A DNA stretch of 40,406 bases from Acanthaster planci. Taxonomy: Eukaryota > Echinodermata > Asteroidea > Valvatida > Acanthasteridae. The stretch spans positions 1,732,987 to 1,773,392 of the forward strand of contig NW_019091416.1 in assembly GCF_001949145.1 (NCBI RefSeq), read 5' to 3'. Every line of letters starts with the position of its first letter. Within the stretch, counting starts at the first letter, position 1. Under the pieces are notes generated by a model. It had not been told where the DNA came from and ran no database searches. It saw only the letters and a program-made list of their open reading frames with translations. Of the stretch, positions 26,757-39,279 are shown piece after piece. The position numbers were made by a program, and so were the translations under genes.

Positions 26757-27714
26757 TGCATGAGCCTAAGTATTCAAAGACTATCCAGGCCTTTTGGACA
26801 GGTTCCCAGGGTCACCTTCCGACATACATGTACGTTCTCTGTGAGCCTGGATCCTGATGCTCCACCGGTTGTTTTTGACCCCCATAGCAAGACAATGTCA
26901 AGTCCAGACTCAAGTGAATGACTGACTTCATCGTGATCATCCCAGTCTCTGAACCAACAGATTGAGTTTTACCACACATCACAAAAACACCAAAGAAATT
27001 TGCCTGTGCATCAATCCTGGTGACCTTAACCACGTACTGAAGCCCTCACACAGCTATATAAAATATGCCACTAGAAAGAAATAAAAGATAAAAGTCCATG
27101 TACATGTACGTGTAGTCTTTTTTTTCAAAAAGACAAACCCCAAGGTTATGGTGTTGCATAATGCATAGGATGTATACAACAGTTATTGGTTTTGCATCGT
27201 GTACATGGACATGGACTGGTATATCCATGGCCCATTCAATATCGTGTATTGAACCATTTCTATGATATATATGCACAAAAAAATATATAAAACTCAGGAA
27301 AATTACACAAAGATATGATATGTGAAGTTTATTAAATTAAAAAGATATGTTACTTTAAATCAATTTGAATTTGCAGGTTGTATTTTCAGTTAAAGATAAA
27401 AGAATAATGATGTTGTGGATACATACACTGTACATGTAAGTCATGTAGATTATATGACCAGATGTACAATGTAGAGAACAGTGATTGTGTATTCATTGAA
27501 CTATTTTTAATGGTGACGCATACACGTATACAAGTATAGCAGTATTAATGACACAGTGAAATTTAATAGTTGGCTTCAATGATGGCATTTGCATTAAAGA
27601 GATATACATGTACATGTATAATATGAAGCGGTAGGTTGCTGTTCTTTCCTACCCTAATTTATTGCATTGTGGCTGTTGGTATCTGAGAGTTTGTGAGAAA
27701 AAAAAAGCACAATC

Positions 27715-27797
27715 CCACTTTAAGATCAGACTCCAACCCCTTGACATCCAGTACACTAGAGCAGATGTCTTATCTGATCAACCACTGAGCTTGTCGA
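27715..27797 (-). repeat. SINE-like tRNA head
   Basis: The minus strand reads AGCTCAGTGGTTGATCAGA, a good A box. About 40 bases on comes GGTTGGAGTC, a degenerate B box. It is most likely the 5' head of a tRNA-derived SINE and not a tRNA gene, since no acceptor stem is apparent. Confidence 0.35.
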
Positions 27798-27799
27798 GG

Positions 27800-29445
27800 T
27801 CAGCTACAGTGGCTAGTTTGAATCTATTAAAGCGATGGGCATTGCAGCTTTTCCGCGTGGGGGGGGGAAGCCCCCACGCACTTTTTGCAGGTCCTGTACT
27901 GGAATGGGGCTTATTGAACTGGTATATTAATGGCTGCTGCCTGATGGTCGCAGTCATAACTGGTCCCGCCTCCCACTTTGAAAATTATTCCGTTGTAGTA
28001 CACTATAAATTATGTTGATGCAAACACTAATTATTCGAGTAATCGTTGCACCAGAATCTTTGAGAATTCAGAACCGTTAGGGTCAATTTAGATTGTGTTT
28101 GGTAATTTATAGAAAGATTTCATTTGGTGAAACTACGAAAGCCACAGCATTATTTGCCTTCCAAATTCTTCATGTAGCTTTTTTGTCCAATTCAGGTACC
28201 GCACAGATTGTACGCATTCAGTTGTAAAATGGCCATACCCACTTTATACCATTTGTCCAAATGGATATCAGACCTACAACCTTGCCCACTAGTCACACTT
28301 CTGCCATTTTACATTGAGGGTTTTTTTCAATATAAATAAAGGTATCCTTTTAGTTAATACACCATTGCCACAGCGATCAGATCGATGAAATATTATCGTT
28401 GCACCAAGCTTACCTCCATCGACTTGGAGTTGGGACTGGAGTTGGGTTTGGAGTTGGGGCTTCCACATTTGCCATCTTTGTTGTTTGTCTTCCGTAGTAG
28501 TGGCCCTGGCTCTTGCCGACTGTTAGAATCCTGTGCGGTACGTCAGGTGGGCACCTTCTTAAATGTTACGGCTTAAAAGCAATACGGATAGCTTGGATGG
28601 TCTGGAAATTTGGCTGTCAAATTGCAGGTAGGCTGTCTCATGCAGAGCCTCACTGTGTAGGTGGCAGCCCTGTACGGTAAATGTGCGTGCCACCCTATGT
28701 AACTCTACCTGCATCTGCTTTGATGAGTCGACAGTGGTCATCAAAGCTAATGATGCTGAACCAACATTTCTGGTGCCTGGAAATTAGAGTTGTTTGAAGT
28801 GTGATGTGTATTTTTTGTTTCTATTTCTGAAGGCTGTCGAGTAAACCGGTGAAGTAATACAGTACAGTAATGATGAGGGTTTACACAAAGTACCTGTGCC
28901 TTATTATTAAGTCATTAGAGATGAGGAACTTTGTTCTGTCACTGGAAGCATTTGCGGATTAGTGTAGCTTTGTTAAATTGAGTATTAATTACAACCACTG
29001 TAATAACAAAAAATGTATCACATAAGAATACTGGAGCATTATTTAACTGAGGCATTTCCTTTGTGGTGTTGCATTATATAATATTAAAAATCAATTTATT
29101 TGGCAATCAGTGTTATTTTTTATTATTTATTTAAAAGTTACAGTTCAGAACCCTCTGCTTCCAAAATATGTTGATATAACTGAAGCTTATCAAGCCTCAG
29201 TTTGTTTTAATTTGACTCATAAAATCACTCATTTACTCGGCCGATAATTTCTGTCAAGCGGTGGCCTTGCTAGATCTCTCCTTCAGTACCAGGATCTCTG
29301 CAATACTTGTCGATGCTTTCAGTCTGCCAAGGATCTATTGCTTCTCTTACAACATCATGCAAATCAGAGATACTCATATCCCCCCTCCAGTTTATTCACA
29401 TTTGATGCAAATCCAATTAAGGTTGTTGTATTTTTGTTGTTTTAG
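27800..29445. other. Upstream region of the ACSM gene
   Basis: No coding similarity seen. A non-coding first exon of the acyl-CoA synthetase gene is expected here, because the exon with the start codon begins at an acceptor (29445). I cannot locate that first exon or the promoter with confidence. Confidence 0.35.
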
Positions 29446-29841
29446 GTCAAGAGGTTTTTAGAAGCAGGCACGTGGAGGTACTCCACCAGTATTCCCGTAC
29501 CTGACGTTCACAACCTGGAATAAAAGAAAATGGCAACAGTATTGAAGCCATACCAGCTCCTAAGCATTGGACAATTTCACCGAGGCATTCAGTTACTGCG
29601 CTCCAACTCAAGGAGGCTTGGGGCATCCTACAGTATACTAAGAAGCTATACTCCATGCAGTACAAGGAGAACTCATCCATCACAAGCAGTGCACTACCAG
29701 CCAATCAGATCGTTCCTGTCTGCATTGTCAGCCACTGGTTTCAATGATTATGAACTGGGTAGACGTCAGTTTAAATTAGACGTGCCAGAATATTTCAATT
29801 TTGCAAGTGATGTTCTCGATGAATGGGCAGCAAAGGAACAG
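29446..29841 (+). CDS. ACSM first coding exon with start and transit peptide
   Basis: Acceptor TTTTGTTGTTTTAG ends at 29445. The ATG at 29530 is the start: an in-frame TAA sits nine bases upstream (29521-29523) and position -3 is A. The exon codes 104 residues. The first 70 or so hold many Arg, Ser and Leu and no Asp or Glu, as in mitochondrial presequences. [16 protein letters not shown] then begins the enzyme proper. Donor CAG|GTGCAG. Confidence 0.85.
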
Positions 29842-32800
29842 GTGCAGAAATGGTCGTTAGTACCGGATGTTTCATGAACTGAATCATATACTGAAGCCAA
29901 TTTAAGGTTATGTTAAAGCAGAGAGAATGACCTAGCATGCATTTGAGTAAGCTAAAATGAGCAGAAAACCATTCTTGCAATAAATTTTGCTTGGAACTTT
30001 GGCTGATAATTTGTTTCTGCCAAACAGATATTTCCTGTACTTAGCATATTTCTTGTGCTCCTCAGCTACATGGAATTGGTCCCTGATTGACAACCCCATT
30101 TGTAGATTTTAAAAAGGGAAAAAGGTGAATTTTGGCTTTCTGTTTGTTCAAACAGAGATTGGTTGCGTGTGCTCGGCAGATTTCATACCAAATGTGCATG
30201 AACCTATGTGCGAATGCAATGAGTCCCACCAAAGGACCATCATTGACTTCTCTGTTGCATGCTTGATTAAATTTGATCTCGGTCCTTTCTTTCCACAGAC
30301 AGGCACAAGGAGCTCTAAGACCCCAGCCTTGTGGTGGGTCGACGATCACGGAAATGAAATCAAATGGAGTTTTCTGGATCTCAAAAACAAGTCAATGAAG
30401 TAAGGGAAGAAAGGGCATGATATAAGTGTGCATTATTAGTTTTCTATCATATTTATCCTTTGCAGCTGCCCATCAACTGCTGTTTCTTAGATGAGTAATA
30501 TGGGTCCCCCCCTCCCCTCCCCTGTGGGGGACACCTGACGTAAGAGGGGATGAGTTAGTTTGTTCAGTACTTCATGGTATTGTGGACTTTCAAACCACAT
30601 TTAAACCCTACTTCAGTGACTATTTTGTTTTGTTCACATATCAGTAAAAACCACAATTCACTGAAAGACAACTTACATTTGCCAACAAAAAGACAGATTC
30701 TCAGCCAACTTCGCTGAATTTGACTGAATAGGGTTTGAAATGGCTCTTTTGATGTCCATTTCAAATATTTGATGAATTGTGCTTTCAGATCTCTACTTAA
30801 AAAGCCATGGGAATCACTAACTAATAAGCTGTCGGAATTACATTAATTTAGATTAATCAGATTTACTTTGATTACTTATGCCCTGTACATTACTGTTGAT
30901 AACCAGGGTTGCCAACATACTCACCAACGACTGTGGCTTAGCCAAGGATGAGTCGGTGATGGTTATATTACCCAGGATTCCAGAGTGGTGGCTTCTCAAT
31001 ATTGCCTGCTTGCGAACAGGTCAGAAGAGCTGAACATAATCTGATGAACAAGCCCTGGATATATTCTGAAATGACACTTCTTCTGTTTTCCTCGACTTTT
31101 AAGCAAAAGCTGCCTGTTTCAAAACTGCTCCAATGAAGATTTCAGCTAACATAATTTGGTCTCTCTATTAAAAGTTTTAAATCTTAATCAGCCAGATCCT
31201 CATAGTTGCAATAGACAATATTGATGGATTCTCAAGTAACACAAAAACTGACATTTTATCTCAACAACTGCCAAAAAATATTCGGACAAATTTTGAACTC
31301 AAAGAGCTGCAGTGATGCTGAAGTTACGGCTCAAGATGACGTAACTTTTGTTCTCAGTGAAATGGAATTTTAGCTATCAACACGGCAATTAAATTGATAT
31401 GTTAGCAGCAAACTAAGTGCACGTACATTGTTTTTAAATGTCATGTTGAAAGCACACACACTTGGCGAGTCATCGCGTATCCAATCTAAGGAATTGGCTG
31501 GGGCTTTCTGAGCATTTCGCATTAGAAGGCCAAGGCTAACAGATGGGTTCGTGGTATTCCCTGCCTTGGGTTCAGGTACCATCCTAATCCCTGGCACCAC
31601 CCAGCTGACAGCGCGGGATATCAAGTACCGTCTGCTAGCCTCGGGAACTTCTTGTATCGTCACGGATGACCACACTGCTCCTTTGGTGGATGAGGTAGAA
31701 ATTCTCGGTAGAAATTTAAATGTTGTCCCATTTTCCATCAGGCTGTGATTTCTTCAGACCTATAAAAAATTAATTTCAATTAAGTGGTGTATGAATTGAG
31801 TGGAAGGACTTTGTTGATCTATCGATTTACATTTGCTCAATGTTATAAATATACATTAATTGTTATTCATCGATTTTCTAAATTCAAAAACAGTGGCATT
31901 ATTTTTTTTTTTAGTTGGAAATCTGATCTTGAATTTCAGGGTGTCTGTCAGTTACTTGGATTTGGTGATGGGTTTTACATTAAAAATTGCTCTGGGCAGG
32001 ATTTGAAATTCTAGCATTTAGAGAATACAAGTATTATATATATAATGTACATTGATCCTGTACCAACTAAAATACCCAAGTTTTGTTCTGCAGTCTCGAA
32101 GTTTAGTATAAAGTTTATTATGAAGTGGAAAATGAGTATGCCAGATCTTTTTGTTGTATTTATGTAACTTAAAGCGGTATTCTGTTTCAGTCGTGAATGT
32201 TCATTTAATTATTAGCCGTGTACATTTTGTCTCCCTCGTTGCATGCAGTACATTTCTGAGTGTCCTGGTGTGAAATCTAGGCTGCTCGTCAGTAACAGTG
32301 GTCAGTCCAGGCCTGGTTGGCTGGAGTATAATGACCTGTTTGAAAAGGCTGATGGTCAACACCAGGTATGTCATTCATAGAATTGACCTTTGAACCCTAG
32401 TTGTGTTTTGCCCTGATTTTTGCCATGTGACTAAAGCTTTTTTGAAAACCTTCCTGTCTCTTCGTGGTGACTTGTAAATGACAGCAACTTGTTAAGTCGT
32501 AATTGTTTAAAAGATATGCATAAGAAAATTTTTTTATGAGAATACGGTCTTTTCATGATGGAGTTATTTCTGCTAATCCTGCACAGTTTTTTTTTTTAAT
32601 TTGCCCTAAGCTGTTACATTTTTGGTGAGTGAATGCAGTTTTTAGGTATATTTACTGTGCTTCAGTCTTGAAATGTGCTTATCTTGGATTATTCTCACCA
32701 TAGTGCGTCAAGACTGGTAGTAATGAGACAATGACAATGTTCTTTACCAGTGGGACTACGGGCAAGGCGAAGTTGGCTGTCCACACCCATGCCAGCTACG

Positions 32801-35800
32801 GCCTCGGTCACATCATCACAGGAAAGTAAGTCAGACGAGTCTCGTGCATGTTACCAGGCGCACCAGCTGCAGCTGGAACATGCACTATATTTAAACTTGA
32901 GACCATTACAGACAGGACCAATTTCATGAGTTTCTTCCATTTGCAAATGCTGTTTTGGTCAGTATCACCAAATCTGCCCATTTTATGTTTTTCAGTTTAC
33001 AGTCTTTGTTGGCAAATGTTCCTTACAAATGACTAAACCTGATAGATTTCTCCAGAAGAAGCTCTAGTTGGCAAAGTTCTTCTGACATTTGTTTTTAGGC
33101 TTTTTTAGCGGTAGAAGGTTGGTCGTCTTTTGTGAACACTGGAAACGTTTAGCCAAGGTAATTCCCGAAAGCCAGGTTTAACTTTTGAATTCAGGCATCA
33201 CCTATAGCCGGTTCTGGTGATTTTTTTACCTGTAACGTGTACAAATCTTTTTCTCAGGTACTGGTTGGATCTCATTCCGACGGACGTCCACTGGAATATT
33301 TCGGACACAGGCTGGGCCAAGTCGGCCTACAGTAACTTCTATGCTCCCTGGGTCCAGGGGGCATGCGTCTTCATCAGCTACACGGCAAAGTTTGATGCAG
33401 CCCACACGCTGGAGGTTGGTGTAGTGTTGTTTTGAAGACTTACAAGTTCCAGGATTGTAAGAGCAGTTAGTTAGTGGCAATAAAGACGACCTAACCATTG
33501 CCGAGATGTTACTCAACATTCTACAATGGGCCCCGAGCTGGACCAAGAGAGTGTGTGCAATTTTCCTAGCAATGGAGGCTCCTTTGGTAGGAACTGCGCA
33601 TCGCTGATTCCCACAAGACTACAAAAACACAAGCACTGCAGTCGCATTGCTATATGCACCAACAAAATGAACATTCCCAACCAACATGGGTCTTCTCAAC
33701 CGATGAGGAGCTTCTGCTCAGGGCGGATGAAGGAACTTTATGAGCGAGTTGATAAGAATGATTTTGAGAGGTGACAGATTGAATGCTTTATTCTGCGAAG
33801 CTAAACTGCTGTATTCTTGGCGTCTCATTGACTATGACTCCTGAATGTTTGTAAAGCAAGCAAGATTGCTAATCAGTGTTTGTGATTTGCAGCTACTTGT
33901 TACCGAGCTGTGTTGAGATCTAACATTTATGAGGAAATACAAAGGTTTTCGTGCATGAATTTCATGCTTTCTTGGTTTGTTAACCTTTCAAATGCTAAGT
34001 GTTATTCTTTTTCATTTTCTTTGAATTCTTCACACAATAATAACTTGTAAGATACTGGTATCTAGATGACCTTTTAACTTTGCTAAGATCTGAGATATCT
34101 GCTCACAAGCTTGAATGAAGAGATGGGTCTTGAGACATGATTTGAAAGACACATCCGGTTTGATCTGAGGGCTATTGGAAGACCATTCTGTGGGTGAGGA
34201 GCCATGAAACATCAGTCTCCAAAGCCTCTCTCGTCATTTGCGGTTCTCTTGGTTTGATTTTTGCCTTTTTTCTATGAGGTGTAGGTTGCTTGTTGGTATT
34301 TCTACTTGAATTAGAGTCTGTGGAGATTGAGAATCAATAGAGACTTCCAACCCCGTGTTTTTGTTGCAGCTATTACATAAGTATCCTGTAAGCACACTGT
34401 GTGCACCTCCAACAGCCTACCGCATGATGGTCCTGGAGGACTTGACCAAGTTTAACCTCAAGTCACTGCGGCACATTGTCAGCGCCGGGGAGCCCTTGGT
34501 AAGCCAGTTGCACATTTTCACAAATTGAGCTATTTTTCTCTCTGCGTTTGCATTAATGCCCTATCAGTACACCACATGTACTGCCATAAATCCAACAACA
34601 CTCTGTCAGGATCTGAACAAGTACAGACTCAATCCCCTCGTCACATCTTTAGTGTTAGTTGATTTGTCTGTGAATAAATGATTGTGACCGACTGAGAAGG
34701 ATTACTTACCTAAATATTTAGGACCTCCACCATGCATTACATTATTCTTATGGTGATCTGTATGGTGGGGGCCTAAACATGGTGCTGAGACAAATGATCT
34801 AGACAAATGACCGTAATGTCAGTTGAACAAGGGCTGCTTGAGCTGAAGCCAATTAACCACAGAGCTTGAGGATCTCTTCTGTCTTTTTTTGTCCTTTTCT
34901 TTTTTTGCTTGAACAGAACCCCGAGGTCATGGATGCTTGGAAAGCAGGCACAGGGTCCATGATCCACGAGGGATATGGCCAGACAGAAACAGTTAAGTCA
35001 CAATAATTCAGTTTGAGGGATTTGAGCCACTGCCAACTCCTTCAAAAGATGGATACTGAAGATTTTGGGCAGAGGTTTGAAAAGGACCAGCTAATTTTTT
35101 TTCCTCTGACTGATTGTCAGGTTCTGTTAATGGGTATGTTCAAGTGTCTGGAGCCCAGACCAGGGTCTATGGGAAAGCCAGCCCCTGGGTTTGACATCTG
35201 CATCGTGGACGAAGACGGTAACGAACTCCCCTGTGGTGAGGAAGGGGACGTCGGGGTGAGGGTCAAGCCCCACCGTCCTGTCGGACTCTTCACTCACTAT
35301 GTGGTGAGTTGATGAGCACTTGGTGAACTATGTCACTCATCATTGGGGCCAGGTGATTCAGTCTAGTGACGTTGACATAACTTATTTGGCCATGTGCAGA
35401 TTTCTCGTGTTCTATACGAGCACTCTTGGAACAAACATTTAGTAAGGGACTGGATAGTAGTTGGTAAAGCGCCGCTGTGATGTTTAGATGGTTACACATT
35501 CGAATCCTGCTTGAGCCAGCCATCTGTGTTGGTCAGAGTGAATTGACATTGAAATCTGGGTGGTTGAATATTGATCGAATTGAAATCTGAATATTGGATT
35601 TTGATCACAATGAAACTTGATTGAAATCTGCAGATTAAATATTGATTGCAAAGCCAGTAGCAGAGTGAGAATTGCTGTCTGTGTTTTCATGATCAACTGG
35701 TCACTTTAACCCTGCCAACAACCTTGCTTCTGTGGGCCTAATGTAACAACACAACACAGAGTGAAGTTGAACATGATCCAATTTGACCGACTGTCTGCAT

Positions 35801-37598
35801 CCATGTTTGCGTCAGTGGCCATTAAGTGTTCTCATATGATTACGTATTGTTGGGGACAGTTCAGTGATACTCTCTGCATCTCTTTAGGTCTGTGTTGAAA
35901 CTAGGTTTAATACATTTTCATGAATGTGAGCACAAGTATGGCAGAAAGAACTCAAGTGCTAGTACTACGACAGGAAAGTGAAGCTTTGCTGCGAAAAAGG
36001 TTGGGCAGGTCCGAAGTCCTAAGTGAACAGGATTATTTCCATGCCAGGATGATCCAGAGAGGACAGCTAGGGCTTTCCGTGGAGATTTCTACTTGACAGG
36101 AGACCGCGCACTGGTGGATGAAGAAGGGTATTTCTGGTTCGTTGGACGCAGCGATGACATCATCACCTCCGCAGGGTCTGGCATTGTTTTATTTTGTCGT
36201 TTTATTCTTTATTTGTTTTGGTTTGCAATTGAATACCTAATTGAAAGAAGGGTCCAGTTCCAATGAAACCTTTTTGAGTTCAACCCCCCCCCCAAAAAAA
36301 ACCAAACGAGTATTTTGGAAGGAGTTGCAAAGGAAATGATGGAGTTGAGCCTTTCCTTTTTTGAGGTATTCAGTTTTTAACCTATTTTTGTGTAGGTAAC
36401 CGTGCATGTAACTGCCTTTTTAAAATTAAAAGTTTCAAATTTCTTGTGTAATCTGTCCAGGTACCGCATTGGTCCCTTTGAGGTGGAGAGTGCCCTCATT
36501 GAGCATCCAGCAGTAGCAGAGTCAGCGGTAGTCTCCTCACCAGACTCAGTTAGGGGAGAGGTGAGCAGTGCTTTACGTTTTAAGTTTATGTGGGGTTTAT
36601 GAGGTTAAAAGGGGAGTAAAGCTTAGCAGGGCTTAAAATGGTTGGAGTAAGTCGTACTTGGTTGGGTTTGGCAGCGATGTGGTAGGTTTTGCAATTTTGT
36701 GATCGAAGCAGTAATGGTCTTTCCCTCAGCTTCAGCTTTGGAAGTAAAAAATAATGAAGTATAAGAAAGTTTTTTAAGAGTAAGTTTTTTTTTAAGTGAT
36801 GAGCAGAAATAAGTGACAAAGTTTCAAAGAACCACCCACATGGTGGCAAGGCAACGACCGAACTTGGACCTTCAAAGGCTAGAGACAAGAACAAGCTCCA
36901 CATGTGACTCTGACCCCTGTGCACAGGTTGTGAAGGCATTCATTGTACTGACTGAAGAATATAAGTCTAAGGACAAAGAGCAGCTGATGAAGGAACTACA
37001 AGAGCATGTCAAGAACATCACGGCAGCTTACAAGTACCCTCGCAAGGTAAGATCCACTGTAGTCACAGACAGATCTGAAAGGGAGCTGGACTGGAGTCCA
37101 TGAATGGCATTGGCAGCATGATGACGTCACTTCAGCTGCAAAGTTGGAACAGACAGCGCCTCATTGGTTTTTATGCTCATCAAGTTAGCTTTTGAAAATA
37201 CTCGAGCATTGAGGCCCCGGAGCACTTTACACCGACCAATCTACCTCTCAGTGTGAGGGCAGCCTCTGTGGATTGTGAAGAAGGAAGGTCCCTGAATATA
37301 TCTCAGGAAAAATTGATCTCCACTTTGCCTCTTACTGTGAAAAGAATCCAACTGGAGGGATGTCATTGATCTTTAAAAAGATGCCAGTTGTTGTTAACAT
37401 GAAGCTCCCTGTTCTTCTCCTTCACGTCTCATTCACTCGCTTTCCTGTTCTTTGTTTCTAAATATCAACTGAAAACATCATTTGTTTTTTTTGTTGCATC
37501 TCTTGCACTGATAGATTGAATTCATGGAGAGCTTACCAAAGACAGTGAGCGGTAAAATCCGGCGAGTGGTGCTGCGGAGCCAAGAATGGAAACGGTAA
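29446..37598 (+). CDS. Mitochondrial medium-chain acyl-CoA synthetase (ACSM family), complete
   Basis: Coding segments: 29530-29841, 30299-30399, 30907-31019, 31576-31694, 32249-32365, 32704-32825, 33258-33414, 34370-34498, 34917-34991, 35121-35303, 36048-36175, 36461-36560, 36927-37046 and 37515-37598. All join in frame, giving 1860 bp and 619 residues. The enzyme activates medium-chain fatty acids, benzoate-type or related carboxylic acids to acyl-CoA with ATP, normally in the mitochondrial matrix. Signatures: [21 protein letters not shown]-loop [10 protein letters not shown] (268-277), [26 protein letters not shown] (408-415), TGDR (493-496), [19 protein letters not shown] and catalytic Lys in [11 protein letters not shown] (Lys 606). 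A basic, acid-free N-terminus of about 70 residues suits a transit peptide. Family is firm; which ACSM paralogue it equals cannot be said. Confidence 0.93.
32704..32825 (+). CDS. ACSM exon with the ATP-binding P-loop
   Basis: Acceptor TCACCATAG and donor AA|GTAAGT. It reads [20 protein letters not shown] followed by [13 protein letters not shown]. The TSGTTGKAK loop binds ATP phosphates in the adenylate-forming superfamily. All canonical residues are present, so the enzyme should be catalytically competent. Confidence 0.93.
34040..34215 (-). pseudogene. LINE reverse-transcriptase C-terminal fragment in an ACSM intron
   Basis: The minus strand codes [17 protein letters not shown]. That is very like the FKS.LKTHLF motif near the end of ORF2 in CR1/L2-type non-LTR retrotransposons, where it follows a W-N-LP motif that seems frameshifted here (PTEWSSNSP in one frame and NGLPIALRS in another). 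It is a 5'-truncated, inactive fragment lying antisense in the intron before the exon at 34370. Confidence 0.5.
35446..35560 (+). repeat. SINE-like tRNA head in an ACSM intron
   Basis: TAGTTGGTAAAGCGCC resembles an A box, and about 35 bases on CATTCGAATCC is a near B box (9 of 11). The sequence continues into TTGAGCC and a GA/T-rich body. It is most likely a tRNA-derived SINE on the plus strand, within the intron 35304-36047. Confidence 0.4.
36048..36175 (+). CDS. ACSM exon with hinge motif and non-consensus donor
   Basis: It codes [20 protein letters not shown] and then [24 protein letters not shown] binds the ribose of ATP, and FVGRSDD lies by the domain hinge. The exon must end in phase 2 (Gly split as GG|G), which forces the donor GG|GTCTGG. 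It is GT but otherwise weak, the poorest donor in this gene. Confidence 0.88.
37515..37598 (+). CDS. ACSM last coding exon
   Basis: Acceptor GCACTGATAG. It reads [20 protein letters not shown] and ends RSQEWKR with TAA at 37596-37598. The Lys of SGKIRR is the catalytic residue of the adenylation half-reaction. The end EW.R is where ACSM proteins usually stop. A variant poly(A) signal ATTAAA lies at 38372-38377. Confidence 0.9.
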   Translation: MEFMESLPKTVSGKIRRVVLRSQEWKR

Positions 37599-37696
37599 AC
37601 GATTGGATAATATGCTAATTGTGTTTGTACATGAACTTGACTATTCTTCTCGGTCTCTGATTGGTTGATAATGATGGGATGTATTGAGCCAATAAT

Positions 37697-38012
37697 GGGT
37701 GCGTTCGATTAGCTTACACGTGTAAGTCAAACTTACACGAGAGCGTTCGTTTAGCCATCACGTGATCTTCGTGCCTGCCCTGGTGTCAGCCACCACTACC
37801 CCAGCTAGCGAGTGGGTCTCTGGAGGCTGCCCGAGTGTAATGACGTCACGGATGAACTATTCGTGCATGGGCGTGCATGATGGAAGTGGCGGGGACTGGA
37901 CCTTTTTCCCTGAATGCCTTGGCGAATACACTGCAGCATTTGATTAGCCTCATTTCGAGGCTTCCCTTGCGTGTAACACCGATGTATTCAGGGAAGCTAA
38001 TCAAACGCAACC
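37697..38012. mobile_element. MITE with GCGTTYGATTAGCTT inverted ends
   Basis: The left end is GGGTGCGTTCGATTAGCTT. The right end, read on the other strand, is GGTTGCGTTTGATTAGCTT. The 316-bp element carries no coding sequence. It lies just past the ACSM stop codon and probably within its 3' UTR region. Superfamily not determined. Confidence 0.6.
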
Positions 38013-38631
38013 ATAGTGCCATCTTTCAAACTGCCTCTTATTATGAATAACTTGTACTGTTTCAAAGTGTATTCAACCATCCAGCTGATCTTGAGTTTTC
38101 ATTCGTAGAATCATTCATAGATAATGCATAAATTTCAAGCATAGATGAGATTTTTCAAGAGATATATTAAAATTCCAGATATTTTGCTTATAAAAAAGGA
38201 ATGTATTAAGTACTTCTATATACTTGCCTGTTTGAGTATATTTTTCTTATAAAATCAAATTTGAGAAAATTTACGCCACAGGCGTTCGCATTTTTAATCT
38301 ATTCCTGATTTTTATACACATATCCATCACCACTTGTTGTCTCTGAGATTGTCGTGCCTTGTTTGATTCCTATTAAATGTGAGTGAGGAATATTCGTCAG
38401 TTTTCCAAAATGTTGCACAATCTAGTATTATTTGTGTGAAAAATAACAATGGATGAGCTGTACAGAACTAAACACTCTAAACAGTTCCTCTTTTTTGTAA
38501 GTTTTCTTACGTGAAATACTAGCGATAGTCATGAAAACTGATAGAAGAGCTTTGTTATGAATTTTTTTCCCTTTTAATTATCGAAATGTAGACCTTCCTT
38601 GAAGAATTTGTTTGAAAATGAATTTGATTTG

Positions 38632-39275
38632 GCAAAAGTGGCCTTCTGCTTTTCTCCTTTCGAACAGGCAGAATGAAGATTGGACGCTTTGACTACAACC
38701 GTGAATTCTACTTTTCTGGGGTTTTTTTTTCCATACTGGAGAAGCAGAAAAGCGGTTATCTGATTTTCTGCCTTCCAAGGGCATGAACGGGGTTGTAAAC
38801 CATAGGTTATGACCATTTCCTTTCTAGGGGATTGAAGACGTATAAACCAATAATTACAGTCCACCATGACTTTTGTAATGAAAGATTCACGTTTTCCATG
38901 GCCTAAGCAAGCTTTTGTGTCTATTGGATGATAACTGTCAAACTATTCTGGTTTATATCCTTTGAGATGCCATTTCTTTGCCTCACAGGGACATTGATAC
39001 TGCCATATGGGATTTGTCCCCAGAAAGCATGGTTAAGTATTCATTTCTATGTTTTCACTCCCACAGTACAGAAATGGTTGTAACCTACTGGTTCATGACG
39101 CCATTCATGGCCTTTTGTGGACAGAAATGCAGATGGCCACTTTTCGACTGTCTATGTAAATATGCTTCTCCGTTATCACAAAAGCGTAAAAGTGGAATTC
39201 ATGGTTGTTGTCAAAACGTTCAATCCACATTTCTGCTTTTTTGACGAGCAAAAAGCAGATGGCCACTTTTTGGCC
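38632..39275. repeat. Long diverged inverted repeat (foldback), about 200-bp arms
   Basis: The left arm (about 38632-38825) and right arm (about 39066-39275) are reverse complements with clear but imperfect identity. For example TGGAATTCATGGTTGTTGTC on the right pairs with the complement of GACTACAACCGTGAATTCTA on the left, and GAAATGGTTGTAACCTA pairs with TAGGTTATGACCATTTC. The spacer is about 240 bp. Just beyond the right arm, AAGTGGTTAA (from 39315) resembles the TTAA-CCACTT end of the MITE at 7177, but a matching left end was not found. It could be one foldback element or two opposed copies of a dispersed repeat. Confidence 0.6.
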
Positions 39276-39279
39276 GCTA

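Noticed and set aside
31370-31738. 122-residue minus-strand frame
   Set aside because: Antisense shadow of the ACSM exon at 31576-31694.
33526-33774. 82-residue plus-strand frame in an ACSM intron
   Set aside because: It lies between two well-defined exons (33258-33414 and 34370-34498), has no splice fit and no recognisable motif.
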